The notes beneath the pieces were generated by a model, which was not told where the DNA came from, made no database searches, and saw only the letters and a program-made list of their open reading frames with translations. From Ewingella sp. CoE-038-23 (lineage in GTDB: Bacteria; Pseudomonadota; Gammaproteobacteria; Enterobacterales; Enterobacteriaceae), in the NCBI RefSeq assembly GCF_040419245.1, contig NZ_JAZHOH010000001.1, positions 3,906,001 through 3,970,000 on the forward strand: 64,000 bases of DNA, read 5' to 3'. Below, in pieces: positions 32,550 to 44,327 of the stretch. Both the position numbers and the translations under genes were made by a program. The number at the start of each line of letters is the position of its first letter. Within the stretch, counting starts at the first letter, position 1.

Positions 32550-33293
32550 TTACTTTTTGGCTTTTGCCGCGGCTTCACGCTGGGCAACTTCAGCATCCAG
32601 CTCGGCAATTTTATCCGCCATGATCTGATGGCAGTGGTTAGACAGGTCGCGCAGACGCTCTTTGCCGTACTGGGAGGTGTCCACCGGCGGCAGCATCTCT
32701 ACAATCACCAGACCGTTTGACCAACGGTTTAATTTAATTTTATTGCTGGTGTTGGAAACACAAATGGGCACGATAGGCACGCCGGCTGAAATCGCCGCAT
32801 GGAAAGCGCCGGTTTTGAATGGCATCAGGCCACGACCGCGGCTGCGGGTCCCTTCCGGGAACATCCAAATCGAAATGTTCTTCTTGTTGATGTGATTAAC
32901 CACCTGCGAGATGGTGCCGTGCGCTTTGGCGCGGTTATCACGGTCAATCAACAAGTTGCCCGTCAGCCAGTATAGTTGGCCGAAGAACGGGATCCACACC
33001 AGACTCTTTTTACCCACGGTCACTGTACGCGGCTGCACCACGCTTGAGGCAGTCACCATGTCGAAGTTGTTCTGGTGGTTAGCAATATAAATGCATTTAC
33101 CATAATGCGCCGCTTCGGCTGGGATACGTTTTTCAACGGTAATACCCAGCACCGGGGCCAGGCGCCCGAACATATGACCAAATGTCGCCACGTGTTTTGG
33201 ATTTCGCGGGCTAAACAGGCAGTAGATACAACCCAAAATACTTAGCAGAATTGAATAAAGAACGACGATGATCAGACGCAAAATAAATAACAT
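32550..33293 (-). CDS. plsC: 1-acyl-sn-glycerol-3-phosphate acyltransferase PlsC
   Basis: A 247-residue inner-membrane acyltransferase, near E. coli PlsC (245). The catalytic HX4D motif is His73 to Asp78 (ANHQNNFDMV) and the substrate motif FPEGTRSRGRG is present. An N-terminal membrane segment covers about 3-25. It makes phosphatidic acid from lysophosphatidic acid, the second acylation of phospholipid synthesis. AAGAGGATG precedes the ATG. Order parC-plsC-ftsP on the minus strand is as in E. coli. Confidence 0.96.
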   Translation of the reverse strand: MLFILRLIIVVLYSILLSILGCIYCLFSPRNPKHVATFGHMFGRLAPVLGITVEKRIPAEAAHYGKCIYIANHQNNFDMVTASSVVQPRTVTVGKKSLVWIPFFGQLYWLTGNLLIDRDNRAKAHGTISQVVNHINKKNISIWMFPEGTRSRGRGLMPFKTGAFHAAISAGVPIVPICVSNTSNKIKLNRWSNGLVIVEMLPPVDTSQYGKERLRDLSNHCHQIMADKIAELDAEVAQREAAAKAKK

Positions 33294-33462
33294 AACATCC
33301 TCTTAAGCATACAGCCGAAGCAGGCAAGACGTCTTGCGGCTCCCTTCCCTCTGCGCCGGGCTATTCTCAGGCCTCAGCCAGCATGACACAACGGTTTTGT
33401 TGATACATTTGTAAAATTTTTGCGCTAGGCAACAACTTCAAATTCGCGGAGTTTTGTAAAGC

Positions 33463-33488
33463 ATTCAGGGCACAAAGGTGCCCTGAAT
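33463..33488 (-). terminator. Strong hairpin downstream of parC, probable terminator
   Basis: ATTCAGGGCAC (33463-33473) and GTGCCCTGAAT (33478-33488) form a perfect 11-bp stem with a 4-base loop, 30 bases behind the parC stop. Read leftwards only a weak T-rich tail (GCTTTACAAAA) follows, so it may be partial or Rho-assisted. Confidence 0.6.
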
Positions 33489-33518
33489 AATTCAGCATTT
33501 ACTCTCGGCTTCAGCGAA

Positions 33519-35792
33519 TTACTCTTCGCTGTTACCTGATGATTTTACTACCGGGGAATCCACTTCGACACGGTCTATGCGCTGCAAGCCGCGCGGCAAC
33601 AGGGTTCCTTTACGGCCACGTTCTGCACGGAATTTCTGTAGCTCTTCCGGACGCAGGGTCAATTTACGCTTACCGACATACAAGGTTAGCGAAGTTTGCG
33701 GCGCTAACACCAGCAACCACACCAGTTTGTCTTCGCCCGACGCCGCCTGCGCCGCAGGAATTGAAACAATTTTATTACCTTTGCCCTTCGACAGCTGCGG
33801 CAGGTCGGCAACCGGGAACAGCAGCATACGACCGGCAGCGGTGATAGACAGCAACATGTCGTCTTCGCCGTGCAATTCGATTGGCGGCAGCGCCTTAGCG
33901 TTGTCCGGCAAGGTGATCATCGCTTTACCGGCGCGGTTACGCGCCACCAGATCATTGAAGGTACAAACGAAGCCGTAGCCCGCGTCCGAAGCCATCAACA
34001 GTTTCTGGTCGTCAGCGGCCATCAACACTTGTTCAATAGTAGCACCCGGTGGCGGTGTCAGCTTGCCGGTTAATGGCTCGCCCTGCCCGCGCGCCGATGG
34101 CAGCGTGGTTGGGTCCAGCGCATAACTGCGCCCGGTGGAGTCGATAAACACCACCGGCTGGTTACTCTTACCTTTAGCGGCGGCGCGGAAGCTGTCCCCC
34201 GCTTTGTAGCTTAGCCCGCTGGCGTCGATATCATGGCCTTTCGCACTGCGCACCCAGCCCATTTCGGACAGGACGATAGTCACAGGCTCAGAAGGCACGA
34301 AGTCGTGCTCGCTCATGGCTTTGGCTTCTTCGCGCTCGGTAATTGGCGAGCGGCGGTCGTCGCCATAGGCTTCGGCGTCGGCCTGAATCTCTTTACGAAT
34401 CAAAGTGCTCAGCTTGCGCTCAGAACCCAACAACGCTTGCAGCTGATCGCGCTCTTTCGCCAGTTCGTCCTGCTCGCCGCGAATCTTCATCTCTTCGAGT
34501 TTTGCCAAGTGGCGCAATTTCAACTCGAGAATGGCTTCTGCCTGCGTCTCACTCAGCTCAAAACGCGCCATCAGCACCGGCTTCGGCTCATCTTCGGTAC
34601 GAATGATATGAATGACTTCGTCGATATTGAGGAAGGCAATCAGCAAACCTTCAAGGATATGCAGACGCTTGAGCACTTTATCGAGGCGATAGTTCAGGCG
34701 GCGACGCACCGTTTCGCGGCGGTAGTCCAGCCATTCGCGCAGGATCTCAACCAGCCCTTTCACCGAAGGACGGTTGTCGAGGCCAATCATGTTCATGTTG
34801 ATGCGATAGCTGCGTTCCAGATCGGTGGTGGCGAACAGGTGATTCATCACCTGATCCAGATCCACACGGTTGGAGCGCGGCACGATAACCAGACGCGTCG
34901 GATTCTCGTGGTCAGATTCGTCACGCAAATCTTCAACCATTGGCAGCTTTTTGTTGCGCATTTGGTTGGCGATCTGCTCCAGCACTTTCGCGCCAGAAAC
35001 CTGATGCGGCAAGGCGGTGATCACCGCGCTGCCGTCTTCTTTATTCCACACGGCGCGCATGCGCACCGAGCCTTTGCCGGACTCGTAAATTTTACGAATT
35101 TCGTTACGCGGCGTAATGATTTCGGCTTCGGTTGGGAAGTCAGGCCCCTGCACGAACTCCAACAAATCTTCCAGCGAGCTGCCCGGCTTTTCCAGCAGGG
35201 CGACGGCAGCGGCGGCCACTTCGCGGATGTTGTGCGGCGGGATATCCGTCGCCATGCCCACGGCAATCCCCGTGGTGCCGTTGAGCAGGATATTCGGCAG
35301 GCGCGCAGGCAAGGTTTTTGGCTCTTGCATGGTGCCATCGAAGTTCGGCACGTAGTCCACGGTGCCCTGACCCAGCTCGCGCAGCAGAACATCGGCGTAC
35401 TTCGACAGGCGTGATTCGGTATAACGCATGGCGGCGAAGGACTTAGGATCATCCGGCGCACCCCAGTTCCCCTGACCATCCACCAGCGGGTAGCGGTAAG
35501 AGAACGGCTGCGCCATCAGCACCATCGCTTCATAACAAGCGCTGTCACCGTGCGGGTGATATTTACCTAATACGTCACCGACGGTACGTGCCGATTTCTT
35601 GAATTTCGCGTTGTTATTCAGGCCAAGTTCGGACATCGCATAAATGATACGGCGCTGAACCGGCTTGAGGCCGTCACCGATAAACGGCAGCGCGCGGTCC
35701 ATGATCACGTACATGGAATAGTTGAGATAGGCGTTCTCAGTAAACGTGTGCAGAGCTAGGCGCTCTGTCCCGTCATGAGTTATTTCGCTCAT
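33519..35792 (-). CDS. parC: DNA topoisomerase IV subunit A ParC
   Basis: A 757-residue type IIA topoisomerase subunit (E. coli 752). The catalytic tyrosine is Tyr124 in [11 protein letters not shown], equivalent to E. coli Tyr120. The quinolone region [15 protein letters not shown] carries Ser84 and Glu88, the susceptible-type residues of E. coli positions 80 and 84. C-terminal beta-pinwheel repeats follow (about 500-730). With ParE it decatenates daughter chromosomes using ATP. Its start, [17 protein letters not shown], is close to the known N-terminus with four residues fewer or more than E. coli numbering. Confidence 0.97.
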   Translation of the reverse strand: MSEITHDGTERLALHTFTENAYLNYSMYVIMDRALPFIGDGLKPVQRRIIYAMSELGLNNNAKFKKSARTVGDVLGKYHPHGDSACYEAMVLMAQPFSYRYPLVDGQGNWGAPDDPKSFAAMRYTESRLSKYADVLLRELGQGTVDYVPNFDGTMQEPKTLPARLPNILLNGTTGIAVGMATDIPPHNIREVAAAAVALLEKPGSSLEDLLEFVQGPDFPTEAEIITPRNEIRKIYESGKGSVRMRAVWNKEDGSAVITALPHQVSGAKVLEQIANQMRNKKLPMVEDLRDESDHENPTRLVIVPRSNRVDLDQVMNHLFATTDLERSYRINMNMIGLDNRPSVKGLVEILREWLDYRRETVRRRLNYRLDKVLKRLHILEGLLIAFLNIDEVIHIIRTEDEPKPVLMARFELSETQAEAILELKLRHLAKLEEMKIRGEQDELAKERDQLQALLGSERKLSTLIRKEIQADAEAYGDDRRSPITEREEAKAMSEHDFVPSEPVTIVLSEMGWVRSAKGHDIDASGLSYKAGDSFRAAAKGKSNQPVVFIDSTGRSYALDPTTLPSARGQGEPLTGKLTPPPGATIEQVLMAADDQKLLMASDAGYGFVCTFNDLVARNRAGKAMITLPDNAKALPPIELHGEDDMLLSITAAGRMLLFPVADLPQLSKGKGNKIVSIPAAQAASGEDKLVWLLVLAPQTSLTLYVGKRKLTLRPEELQKFRAERGRKGTLLPRGLQRIDRVEVDSPVVKSSGNSEE

Positions 35793-36122
35793 TATGTTTC
35801 ATCCTCAAAACCGTGGCGTGATGGTTTCTATATTTAGAAAGCTTACGCTCGCGGGCGTGCCACGAGGCAATAATGTTGGCGATAGTACATCATCCGGCGC
35901 ATGACTGTCACAGCCACTCTCTTTATAGACAGAATTACAAAACCTGCGCGCCGAAGGCTGCACGGCTGGCCGAGCGATAAAAGGGCATTAAATGATAAAA
36001 ACAGGCAGGTTCGCGCTGGTTTATTGCATTTTAGTCCATAGTCTTGTGCTGTAGCGCACATTTTTCTCAGGCCAATGCTTCAGTAAACTGTTGGACAACA
36101 GTTTACCAATGAGGCAGTACTT
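35793..36122. promoter_or_regulatory. Divergent intergenic region parC / mdaB
   Basis: About 330 bases holding promoters for parC (leftwards) and mdaB (rightwards). Besides the mdaB dyad listed separately it contains TGTGCTGTAGCGCACA (36047-36062), a short palindrome-like element. No gene or RNA could be recognised. Confidence 0.45.
36083..36106 (+). promoter_or_regulatory. Perfect 11-bp dyad operator upstream of mdaB
   Basis: GTAAACTGTTG (36083-36093) and CAACAGTTTAC (36096-36106) are exact inverted copies with a GA centre. The dyad ends 16 bases before the mdaB ATG, a position where a bound repressor would block transcription or ribosome access. The form resembles operators of TetR-type repressors. 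The regulator is not in this window. Confidence 0.65.
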
Positions 36123-36710
36123 ATGAGCAACATTTTGATTATTAACGCAGGTAAAACCTTTGCCCACTCAAAAGGCGCATTGAACATTAGCCTGACCAAA
36201 CTCGCCCACTCCGTCCTGACCGAAGCCGGACACGACGTGCGCGTGACTACCCTTGAAGAGGGTTATGACATCCAGACCGAGATCGAAAGCTACCTGTGGG
36301 CCGACACTGTGATTTATCAGCAGCCGGGCTGGTGGATGGGTATGCCGTGGACGCTGAAAAAATACGTCGATGAAATCTTCACCGAAGGCCACGGCAAGCT
36401 GTACGCCAGCGATGGCCGCACCCGTTCAGACGCATCGCAGAAATACGGCTCAGGCGGCCTGCTGCAAGGCAAAAGCTACATGCTTTCTCTGACCTGGAAT
36501 GCTCCGCTGGAAGCTTTCGAAGATAAAGAGCAGTTCTTCCACGGCGTGGGCGTCGACGGCGTGTATCTGGCGCAGCACAAAGCTAATCAGTTCCTGGGTA
36601 TGCACGGCCTGCCGACCTTTATCTGTAATGACGTGATTAAACAGCCTGATATCGACGGTTATTTCGCTGCATATCGCGCACACCTTGAAAATGTGTTTGG
36701 TCGCGCATAG
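36123..36710 (+). CDS. mdaB: NADPH:quinone oxidoreductase MdaB (KdrB)
   Basis: A 195-residue flavodoxin-fold enzyme (E. coli MdaB 193). The N-terminal MSNILIINAGKTFAHSKG loop binds FAD phosphate, YQQPGWWMGMPWTLKKY forms the active site and SDGRTRSD is conserved in the group. It reduces quinones by two electrons and so protects against quinone redox cycling. It is encoded with ygiN, whose product acts on the same quinol pool. The perfect dyad at 36083-36106 suggests control by an unidentified repressor. Confidence 0.94.
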   Translation: MSNILIINAGKTFAHSKGALNISLTKLAHSVLTEAGHDVRVTTLEEGYDIQTEIESYLWADTVIYQQPGWWMGMPWTLKKYVDEIFTEGHGKLYASDGRTRSDASQKYGSGGLLQGKSYMLSLTWNAPLEAFEDKEQFFHGVGVDGVYLAQHKANQFLGMHGLPTFICNDVIKQPDIDGYFAAYRAHLENVFGRA

Positions 36711-36758
36711 TTTAGAGGTTCATTGAGAAGCCTGTCAGGTTTCAAACAAGAGGTTGTT

Positions 36759-37064
36759 ATGATCACTGTTATTGCTGAAATCATCATGAAACCGGGCCGC
36801 CGCGACGCGGTTCTGGAAAAGATCAACGCCCTGCTGCCAAGCGTGCTGGCCGAAGAGGGTTGTCACCGCTACGATCCTTTCACTGATTTCAGCGGCCAGA
36901 TCCCGTGGCGCAAAAGCGCACCAGATTCTGTTTTCATGGTGGAAGAGTGGGAAAGCCTCGCGCACCTCGAAGCACACCAGCAGGCTGCGCACATGAACGC
37001 GCACCGCGAAAACATCAAGGCTGACGTGCAAGATGTGGTGATCAACATCATCGAAAAAGCCTGA
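36759..37064 (+). CDS. ygiN: Quinol monooxygenase YgiN
   Basis: A 101-residue ABM-fold protein (E. coli YgiN 104), beginning MITVIAEIIMKPGRRDAV. SVLAEEGCHRYDPF, VFMVEEWESLAHLEAHQQAAHM and the alternation of strands and helices match the family. ATG 36759 has AGAGG upstream; the frame is open earlier without support. YgiN oxidises menadiol to menadione without added cofactor and is thought to form a quinone cycle with MdaB, encoded 48 bases upstream. A terminator follows. Confidence 0.93.
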   Translation: MITVIAEIIMKPGRRDAVLEKINALLPSVLAEEGCHRYDPFTDFSGQIPWRKSAPDSVFMVEEWESLAHLEAHQQAAHMNAHRENIKADVQDVVINIIEKA

Positions 37065-37120
37065 TCACCGGCTGGCGCTAGCTGCTACTTTTAGCAGCAT
37101 CGCCGATAGATTGAAACAAA

Positions 37121-37153
37121 AACGCCGGAGCGGCAAAGCCCCGGCGTTTTTTT
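37121..37153 (+). terminator. Terminator of mdaB-ygiN
   Basis: ACGCCGG(A)G and CCCGGCGT arms around a CGGCAAAG loop, then seven T. It separates ygiN from the convergent parE. Confidence 0.88.
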
Positions 37154-37168
37154 ATGGCGACGCTGAAA

Positions 37169-39106
<1,938 letters not shown>

Positions 39107-39201
39107 CTAACGATAGTATAAAAAAGTACAAATGCGTGCGCTGGGCAGATGCCCACGGGCGGCGACTCAGGAAAAACCAGAAGATACTTCGCTCTGAAAG
39201 G

Positions 39202-39783
39202 TTAGTCTGACGCCAGCCCCAGGAAATCAACAATCGGCGAAAAATAGCGTTCGAAGCCGACAAAACTATGATTTCCCTCAGGTTCGACCGTTTGCCGACA
39301 CGCAGTGTAATAGGCCACGGCCTGACGGTAATCGAGGGTTTCATCACCCATTTGCTGGAGCAGCCAGAGTAAATCCGGGGACTCCAGCGGTTCAACCTGC
39401 ATCACTTTCAGGTCGTAAACGTGGCGTGACTCTAACACATATTGCTGCCCGGTGTAGGGGTTCTGATTCTGCCCAAGGTAGTCGACAAGCAGCTCAAAAG
39501 GCCGCACGGCGGGGTTAACCACCACTGCGGGCACGGTGAAGCACTGCGAAAGCCACGTGGCGTAATAGCCGCCGAGAGAAGACCCTACGATGCCCAGCTT
39601 GCGCCCGGCTTTTTGCATCACCAGCGACTCCAGCTCTTCCGCCGCTTCTGCCGGGAAAGGGGATAACTGCGGCACCACCATCTCAATGTGCGGATGCTGT
39701 ACCGCCAGCCAATCTTTCAATAAGGTCGCTTTTGCCGAGTTGGGAGAACTGTTGAAACCGTGCAGGTAGAGTAAGGTACTCAT
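39202..39783 (-). CDS. yqiA: Alpha/beta-hydrolase esterase YqiA
   Basis: A 193-residue hydrolase, identical in length to E. coli YqiA. It begins [20 protein letters not shown]; the nucleophile serine is in [17 protein letters not shown] and a catalytic histidine is probably in [10 protein letters not shown]. coli YqiA hydrolyses short-chain esters and acyl-CoA. Its ATG overlaps the cpdA stop (ATGA at 39780-39783), so it is translationally coupled. Confidence 0.93.
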   Translation of the reverse strand: MSTLLYLHGFNSSPNSAKATLLKDWLAVQHPHIEMVVPQLSPFPAEAAEELESLVMQKAGRKLGIVGSSLGGYYATWLSQCFTVPAVVVNPAVRPFELLVDYLGQNQNPYTGQQYVLESRHVYDLKVMQVEPLESPDLLWLLQQMGDETLDYRQAVAYYTACRQTVEPEGNHSFVGFERYFSPIVDFLGLASD

Positions 39784-40610
39784 TCGTAGCCGTCCGAATC
39801 ACTATCCGGTCGGAACTCATCGCTTTCAATGCGCATGACCTGCGTTTCCACCCGGCCGTCTGGGTAGAGGTCAAGGTAGCGCCAGCCCGGCGCGGCGGTA
39901 TCAATGGTGAAATTGGTGCAGTGAGGCTTGAACTGTACGCAGGTCGAAGGCGTGGCGTACAGCCGTTTGCCGTGCCAATCGAGATCCAACTCTTGGTGAA
40001 TATGGCCGCACAACAAGGTATTGGCCTTGGGATAATTCGCCAACACGTCCGCCAGCATATGGGCATTGCGCAGGCTGTGTTGATCCAGCCACGTGCAGCC
40101 TGACGGCAGCGGGTGATGATGCAGCATAATCAGCGTGAAACGCTCTGGATATTGCTGCAAGCAGCGCTCCATCCACTCCAACTGATACTCGCTGAGATGG
40201 CCATGGGGGACGCCGAAGACTTGGGTATCGAGCAGAATGACCTGCCAGTCATCCCCCAAAAGAAGCTGTTTCGACGGGTGAATGCCCTCTTCGCGCAGGG
40301 CGTCGACCATGGCTGGCTGGAAATCATGGTTTCCCGGCAGCCAGACGCAGGGGGCGGACAGCTCATTAATCCCGCGCGCAAAGTGATGATAGGCATCCAG
40401 GGATTGATCCTGTGCCAAATCGCCCGTGGCGGCAATAATGTCGATGCCACGGTTCTGCGCCTTTATGGCGTCCAGCACGGCGCGATAGCTGCGGAAAGTA
40501 TTCACTCCCAGCAACGTTTCATTCTCACCGGCGAAAAGATGGGTATCGGTAATTTGCAGAATTCTGACTTTGGCCCCATTAACCAAAGGCAGTGTAAACA
40601 GGCTTTCCAA
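39780..40610 (-). CDS. cpdA: 3',5'-cyclic-AMP phosphodiesterase CpdA
   Basis: A 276-residue class III phosphodiesterase (E. coli 275). Metal-binding motifs in order: [31 protein letters not shown] and CGHIHQE. It hydrolyses cAMP and so lowers CRP activity. The start codon is TTG at 40610 with AAGGA 7 bases upstream; the product begins (M)ESLFTLPL, which agrees with the E. coli N-terminus, so the rare start appears genuine and may keep expression low. Confidence 0.94.
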   Translation of the reverse strand: MESLFTLPLVNGAKVRILQITDTHLFAGENETLLGVNTFRSYRAVLDAIKAQNRGIDIIAATGDLAQDQSLDAYHHFARGINELSAPCVWLPGNHDFQPAMVDALREEGIHPSKQLLLGDDWQVILLDTQVFGVPHGHLSEYQLEWMERCLQQYPERFTLIMLHHHPLPSGCTWLDQHSLRNAHMLADVLANYPKANTLLCGHIHQELDLDWHGKRLYATPSTCVQFKPHCTNFTIDTAAPGWRYLDLYPDGRVETQVMRIESDEFRPDSDSDGYE

Positions 40611-40637
40611 GTCGTATCCTTTGTAATTGAAGTCTGT

Positions 40638-41063
40638 CTAACAAACCGGAACGGCCATCGCTCCATGCGCAAGGCAATAACGCAACCAGTCCGCAAGGAA
40701 CTGGTTAATTTGATGCTTTTCGTCACGCTGATGCAACTTTTTATTAGGATAATCATAGCGTGCTTTGAAGCGAAAGATCTGCTGGGTCGAACACACTTCC
40801 GCAACCATCGCGTCGTGGTAAAGACGCACGGTTAGCGAAGGTAAGCTCCAGTAGCTCACCGCCGGGGCGGTCTGTTCGATTTCAACCAGCGTGGTGTAAC
40901 GCGTAGACTCAGTAATGGTCAGACGGTAGGTTGCGCTACTTACCTGATAAGTCGCCGTTTCGCCCACTTCATCATTACGCGGCATCAAACGACGTAGTTG
41001 TGCGAAATTGGTTTCACACAATCTCATCATTTCAGGAAAATCAGGGGTATAGCGCTTAATCAT
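40638..41063 (-). CDS. yqiB: DUF1249 protein YqiB
   Basis: A 141-residue cytosolic protein nearly collinear with E. coli YqiB (140): [53 protein letters not shown] and a C-terminal [11 protein letters not shown]. Its biochemical function is unknown. ATG 41063 shares its last base region with the nudF stop (TAATG), so it is co-translated in the nudF-yqiB-cpdA operon; conservation of this order suggests a link to nucleotide or cAMP metabolism. Confidence 0.92.
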   Translation of the reverse strand: MIKRYTPDFPEMMRLCETNFAQLRRLMPRNDEVGETATYQVSSATYRLTITESTRYTTLVEIEQTAPAVSYWSLPSLTVRLYHDAMVAEVCSTQQIFRFKARYDYPNKKLHQRDEKHQINQFLADWLRYCLAHGAMAVPVC

Positions 41064-41695
41064 TAGTTGGACCACTCTTTTCGCAGGGATTCATGGTGCA
41101 GGGCCAGCCATTGAAGTGCAATAACTGACGCCGCATTGTCGATTACTCCTTCCTCCACCCAGCGATAAGCCTGTTCACGACTTACCACATGCACGCGGAT
41201 GTCCTCATTTTCGGCTGCAAGGCCGTGAATTCCCTGTGCTGTTGTCGCATCAACTTCGCCGACCAAAATCGACAACCGTTCGCTGGTTCCACCCGGGCTC
41301 GCGAGGTAACTCAGCGCGGGTTTGCAGCGACCGACAACAATATTAGCTTCTTCCAGCGCTTCGCGCCGGGCGACATCTTCGACCGATTCGCCGGGCTCAA
41401 TGATACCGGCGACCATCTCCAGAAGCCAAGGGGTATCACTGGAATCAATGGCTGGGATACGAATCTGTTCAATCAGCACCACTTCATCACGTTGTGGATC
41501 ATAGGGCAATAAGACGGCGGCGTGCCCGCGCTCAAAAACTTCGCGAACCACTTCATCACTCATTTCACCGCTAAATAAACGATGGCGGAATCGATAAGCA
41601 ATGATTGAAAAAAAACCTTTATATCGCGTCTCACGTGCAATAATTTCTACATCATCTTTGCCGAAAGTAACGGGTGAACCCTTCGTTTGGGACAT
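41063..41695 (-). CDS. nudF: ADP-ribose pyrophosphatase NudF
   Basis: A 210-residue Nudix hydrolase (E. coli 209). The Nudix box is complete: [20 protein letters not shown] followed by ANI, with the catalytic REALEE glutamates. It splits ADP-ribose into AMP and ribose 5-phosphate. It is first gene of the leftward operon and divergent from tolC, as in E. coli. Confidence 0.95.
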   Translation of the reverse strand: MSQTKGSPVTFGKDDVEIIARETRYKGFFSIIAYRFRHRLFSGEMSDEVVREVFERGHAAVLLPYDPQRDEVVLIEQIRIPAIDSSDTPWLLEMVAGIIEPGESVEDVARREALEEANIVVGRCKPALSYLASPGGTSERLSILVGEVDATTAQGIHGLAAENEDIRVHVVSREQAYRWVEEGVIDNAASVIALQWLALHHESLRKEWSN

Positions 41696-41813
41696 AATGC
41701 TGTTTCCTTATTACCTTTTGCTGACAAATTATCGTCATTTGAGGTCAATTTGATGAAATTGCGCTAATAATAATCAGGCACGTTTGTGGTAGATTTGTAC
41801 CACTTTGGCTGAG

Positions 41814-41859
41814 AAGGCACGTAAAGCCACTCAGTCCTTCTGCCAGTCTCTGCTAGAAT
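41814..41859 (+). promoter_or_regulatory. tolC promoter with mar/sox/rob-type box
   Basis: AAGGCACGTAAAGCCACTC (41814-41832) follows the marbox pattern AYNGCACnnWnnRYYAAAY at most fixed positions, differing at one position in the left half and two in the AAA. An extended -10, TGC followed by TAGAAT (41854-41859), lies 21 bases downstream. This is the layout known for activation of tolC by MarA, SoxS and Rob. Confidence 0.6.
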
Positions 41860-41922
41860 CCGCGTCTATTGGTATTTTGACAGCGTCACCATAACAACAT
41901 TGCTGCACAACAAGGAATGCAA

Positions 41923-43458
41923 ATGAAGAAACTGCTCCCCCTTCTAATCGGACTGAGCCTGGGCGGCTTCAGCGCGATGAGCCAGGCTGAAAACCTGATG
42001 CAGGTCTACCAGCAAGCCAGGGAAAGTAACCCGGATCTGCGCAAGTCCGCAGCCGATCGTGATGCTGCATTCGAAAAAATTAACGAAGCTCGCAGTCCTT
42101 TATTACCGCAACTCGGATTGGGTGCGGATTATAACTATACCAACGGCTACCGTGATGCGAATGGCGTTAACAGCAACCAGACCAGCGCGTCTCTGCAATT
42201 GACCCAGACTATTTTTGACATGTCGAAATGGCGTGCCCTGACCCTGCAAGAAAAAGCAGCCGGTATTCAGGACGTTTCCTTCCAGGTTGATCAGCAGAAA
42301 CTGATCCTGGATTCGGCGACAGCCTATTTCAACGTGTTGAGCGCGATTGACTCTCTGTCTTATACCGAAGCACAGAAACAAGCGATTTACCGTCAGTTAG
42401 ACCAAACCTCGCAACGTTTTAACGTGGGCCTGGTGGCAATTACCGACGTGCAAAACGCCCGTTCACAATACGACACCGTGTTGGCGAACGAAGTGACTGC
42501 CCGTAATAACCTCGATAACGCGCTGGAATCTCTGCGTCAGGTTACCGGCGTTTATTATCCGCAGCTCTCTTCTCTGAATATCAACAATTTCAACACCCAG
42601 CGCCCACAGCCGGTCGCCGGCCTGCTGAAAGAAGCGGAAAACCGCAACCTGAGCCTGCTGTCTGCCCGTCTGTCTCAGGACTTGGCGCGTGAGCAAATCC
42701 GTTCCGCCCAAACCGGTCACATGCCAACTATCGATTTGACCGCGTCAACTGGCGTGAGCAACACCAAATACAACGGTTCTAACACCGGTGAATCTGCCAG
42801 CACCCGAGATTCCGATGCGGGCCAGAACAAAATTGGCCTGAGCTTCTCCCTGCCACTGTATAGCGGCGGGTCGGTGACTTCTCAGGTGAAACAAGCGCAA
42901 TACAACTTTGTTGGCGCAAGTGAGCAGTTGGAAAGCGCGCATCGTTCAGTGGTTCAGACCGTGCGTTCTTCCTTCAACAACATTTCTGCGTCAATCAGTA
43001 GCATCAACGCTTACAAACAAGCCGTTGTTTCTGCACAAAGCTCCTTAGACGCGATGGAAGCCGGCTACCAAGTGGGTACCCGTACTATCGTTGACGTGTT
43101 GGATGCCACCACCACGCTGTACAACGCCAAGCAACAGCTCTCTTCTGCGCGTTATACCTACCTGATTAACCAGCTGAACATTAAGTCTGCGTTAGGTACG
43201 TTGAATGAGAATGACCTGCTGGCGCTGAACGGCACCCTGGGTAAAGCTATCCCAACGACGCCGGAAGCCGTGGCGCCAGAAAACCCACAGCAAGATGCCT
43301 CCGCTGATGGTTATAACGGCAGCCAGACTCCTGCTGCTCCGGCCGCTACACAGGTTCGGGCAGAGCAGGTTAGCTCCCCAGTGGTTAACCGCACTCCGGC
43401 TAACTCAGGTAGCAGCACATCGACGACCAAGAAGAGTGGGAATCCTTTCCAGAATTAA
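41923..43458 (+). CDS. tolC: Outer-membrane efflux channel TolC
   Basis: A 511-residue outer-membrane factor with a signal peptide (1-22, ending SQA). Internal duplication of the TolC fold is visible, with LTQTIFDMSKWRALTLQEKAA in the first half and KQAVVSAQSSLDAMEAGY in the second, and the helical barrel sequence VGTRTIVDVLDATTTLYNA. A Ser/Thr/Gln-rich tail ends the protein (KKSGNPFQN). It is the exit duct for AcrAB-type pumps and type I secretion. AAGGA precedes ATG 41923; an in-frame ATG lies 6 bases earlier. Confidence 0.97.
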   Translation: MKKLLPLLIGLSLGGFSAMSQAENLMQVYQQARESNPDLRKSAADRDAAFEKINEARSPLLPQLGLGADYNYTNGYRDANGVNSNQTSASLQLTQTIFDMSKWRALTLQEKAAGIQDVSFQVDQQKLILDSATAYFNVLSAIDSLSYTEAQKQAIYRQLDQTSQRFNVGLVAITDVQNARSQYDTVLANEVTARNNLDNALESLRQVTGVYYPQLSSLNINNFNTQRPQPVAGLLKEAENRNLSLLSARLSQDLAREQIRSAQTGHMPTIDLTASTGVSNTKYNGSNTGESASTRDSDAGQNKIGLSFSLPLYSGGSVTSQVKQAQYNFVGASEQLESAHRSVVQTVRSSFNNISASISSINAYKQAVVSAQSSLDAMEAGYQVGTRTIVDVLDATTTLYNAKQQLSSARYTYLINQLNIKSALGTLNENDLLALNGTLGKAIPTTPEAVAPENPQQDASADGYNGSQTPAAPAATQVRAEQVSSPVVNRTPANSGSSTSTTKKSGNPFQN

Positions 43459-43492
43459 TCTGGTTTTAAAGGGAATAACCTACTTTTGCGAT

Positions 43493-43520
43493 AAGCGGCC
43501 TAAAAAGGCCGCTTTTTTTT
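43493..43520 (+). terminator. Terminator of tolC
   Basis: AGCGGCC (43494-43500), loop TAAAAA, GGCCGCT (43507-43513) and an eight-T run. Confidence 0.92.
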
Positions 43521-43649
43521 GTCTGGGTCACAGCCTTTCGTAAAGTCTCGTAACAATTGCCCCTGACTGCTTTAACATTAACCGTCTTTACCCTATTCTT
43601 ACGCACTACTGGGAAAGGGGCGAAAAAGCCCTATACATGGGATAATTCG

Positions 43650-44318
43650 ATGAAACGGACACAAAACATCAATCTGGCTACCTTCCGGAAATCCTGGCGT
43701 AGCTACCGTATCGCACCTGTCGCATTAGCAGTCAGCGCTGTCTTTATGCTCTCCGCTTGCGAAAAAACCGATGAAACCGTCTCGCTTTACCAAAATGCGG
43801 ACGATTGCTCAAAAGCCAACCCGTCGAACAGCGCGCAATGTACTGCGGCGTATGACGCGGCCAAGAAAGAAGCTGAGAAAACCGCGCCAAAATACGCTAG
43901 TCGTGAAGAGTGCGTGGCAGAGTTCGGCGAAGGCCAATGTACTCAAACTCCAGCTCAGGCAGGCATGGCGGCTCAACCACAGCAGAGCGGCAGCTTCTGG
44001 ATGCCTCTGATGGCCGGTTACATGATGGGCCGTATGATGAGCGGCGGCGCGGGCTTTGCCCAACAGCCTCTCTTCACCTCGAAAAACCCTGCCAGCCCGG
44101 CGGGTGGCAAGTTCGTTGATGCAACGGGCAAAAGCTACGGCCCTGCCACTGCAGGTGGACGCACGATGAATGTGCCGAAAACCGCGATGGCGCCTAAGCC
44201 AGCGACCACTTCTACCGTAACCCGTGGCGGCTTCGGCGAAAGCGTCGCTAAGCAAAACACCATGCAGCGCAGTTCCGCGTCGACCACGCGTTCACCATCA
44301 CGCAGCATGGGCGGCTAA
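43650..44318 (+). CDS. ygiB: DUF1190 lipoprotein-like protein YgiB
   Basis: A 222-residue protein of the YgiB family. It starts [16 protein letters not shown]; a hydrophobic segment (about 24-37) ends in MLSACEK, a lipobox-like site, so it is probably envelope-attached. Conserved DUF1190 blocks are [35 protein letters not shown] and [16 protein letters not shown], four cysteines in two pairs. The C-terminus is Ser/Thr/Arg-rich. ATG 43650 matches the family start; the open frame extends 31 codons upstream. Function unknown; always paired with ygiC downstream of tolC. Confidence 0.9.
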   Translation: MKRTQNINLATFRKSWRSYRIAPVALAVSAVFMLSACEKTDETVSLYQNADDCSKANPSNSAQCTAAYDAAKKEAEKTAPKYASREECVAEFGEGQCTQTPAQAGMAAQPQQSGSFWMPLMAGYMMGRMMSGGAGFAQQPLFTSKNPASPAGGKFVDATGKSYGPATAGGRTMNVPKTAMAPKPATTSTVTRGGFGESVAKQNTMQRSSASTTRSPSRSMGG

Positions 44319-44327
44319 GAGTCCCAG

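Noticed and set aside
34233..35414. 393-codon open frame antisense to parC
   Set aside because: A codon-bias shadow of parC; histidine-rich composition and no family resemblance.
33540..35792. Possible quinolone-resistance change in parC
   Set aside because: Ser84 and Glu88 correspond to the susceptible residues of E. coli, so no resistance mutation is seen.
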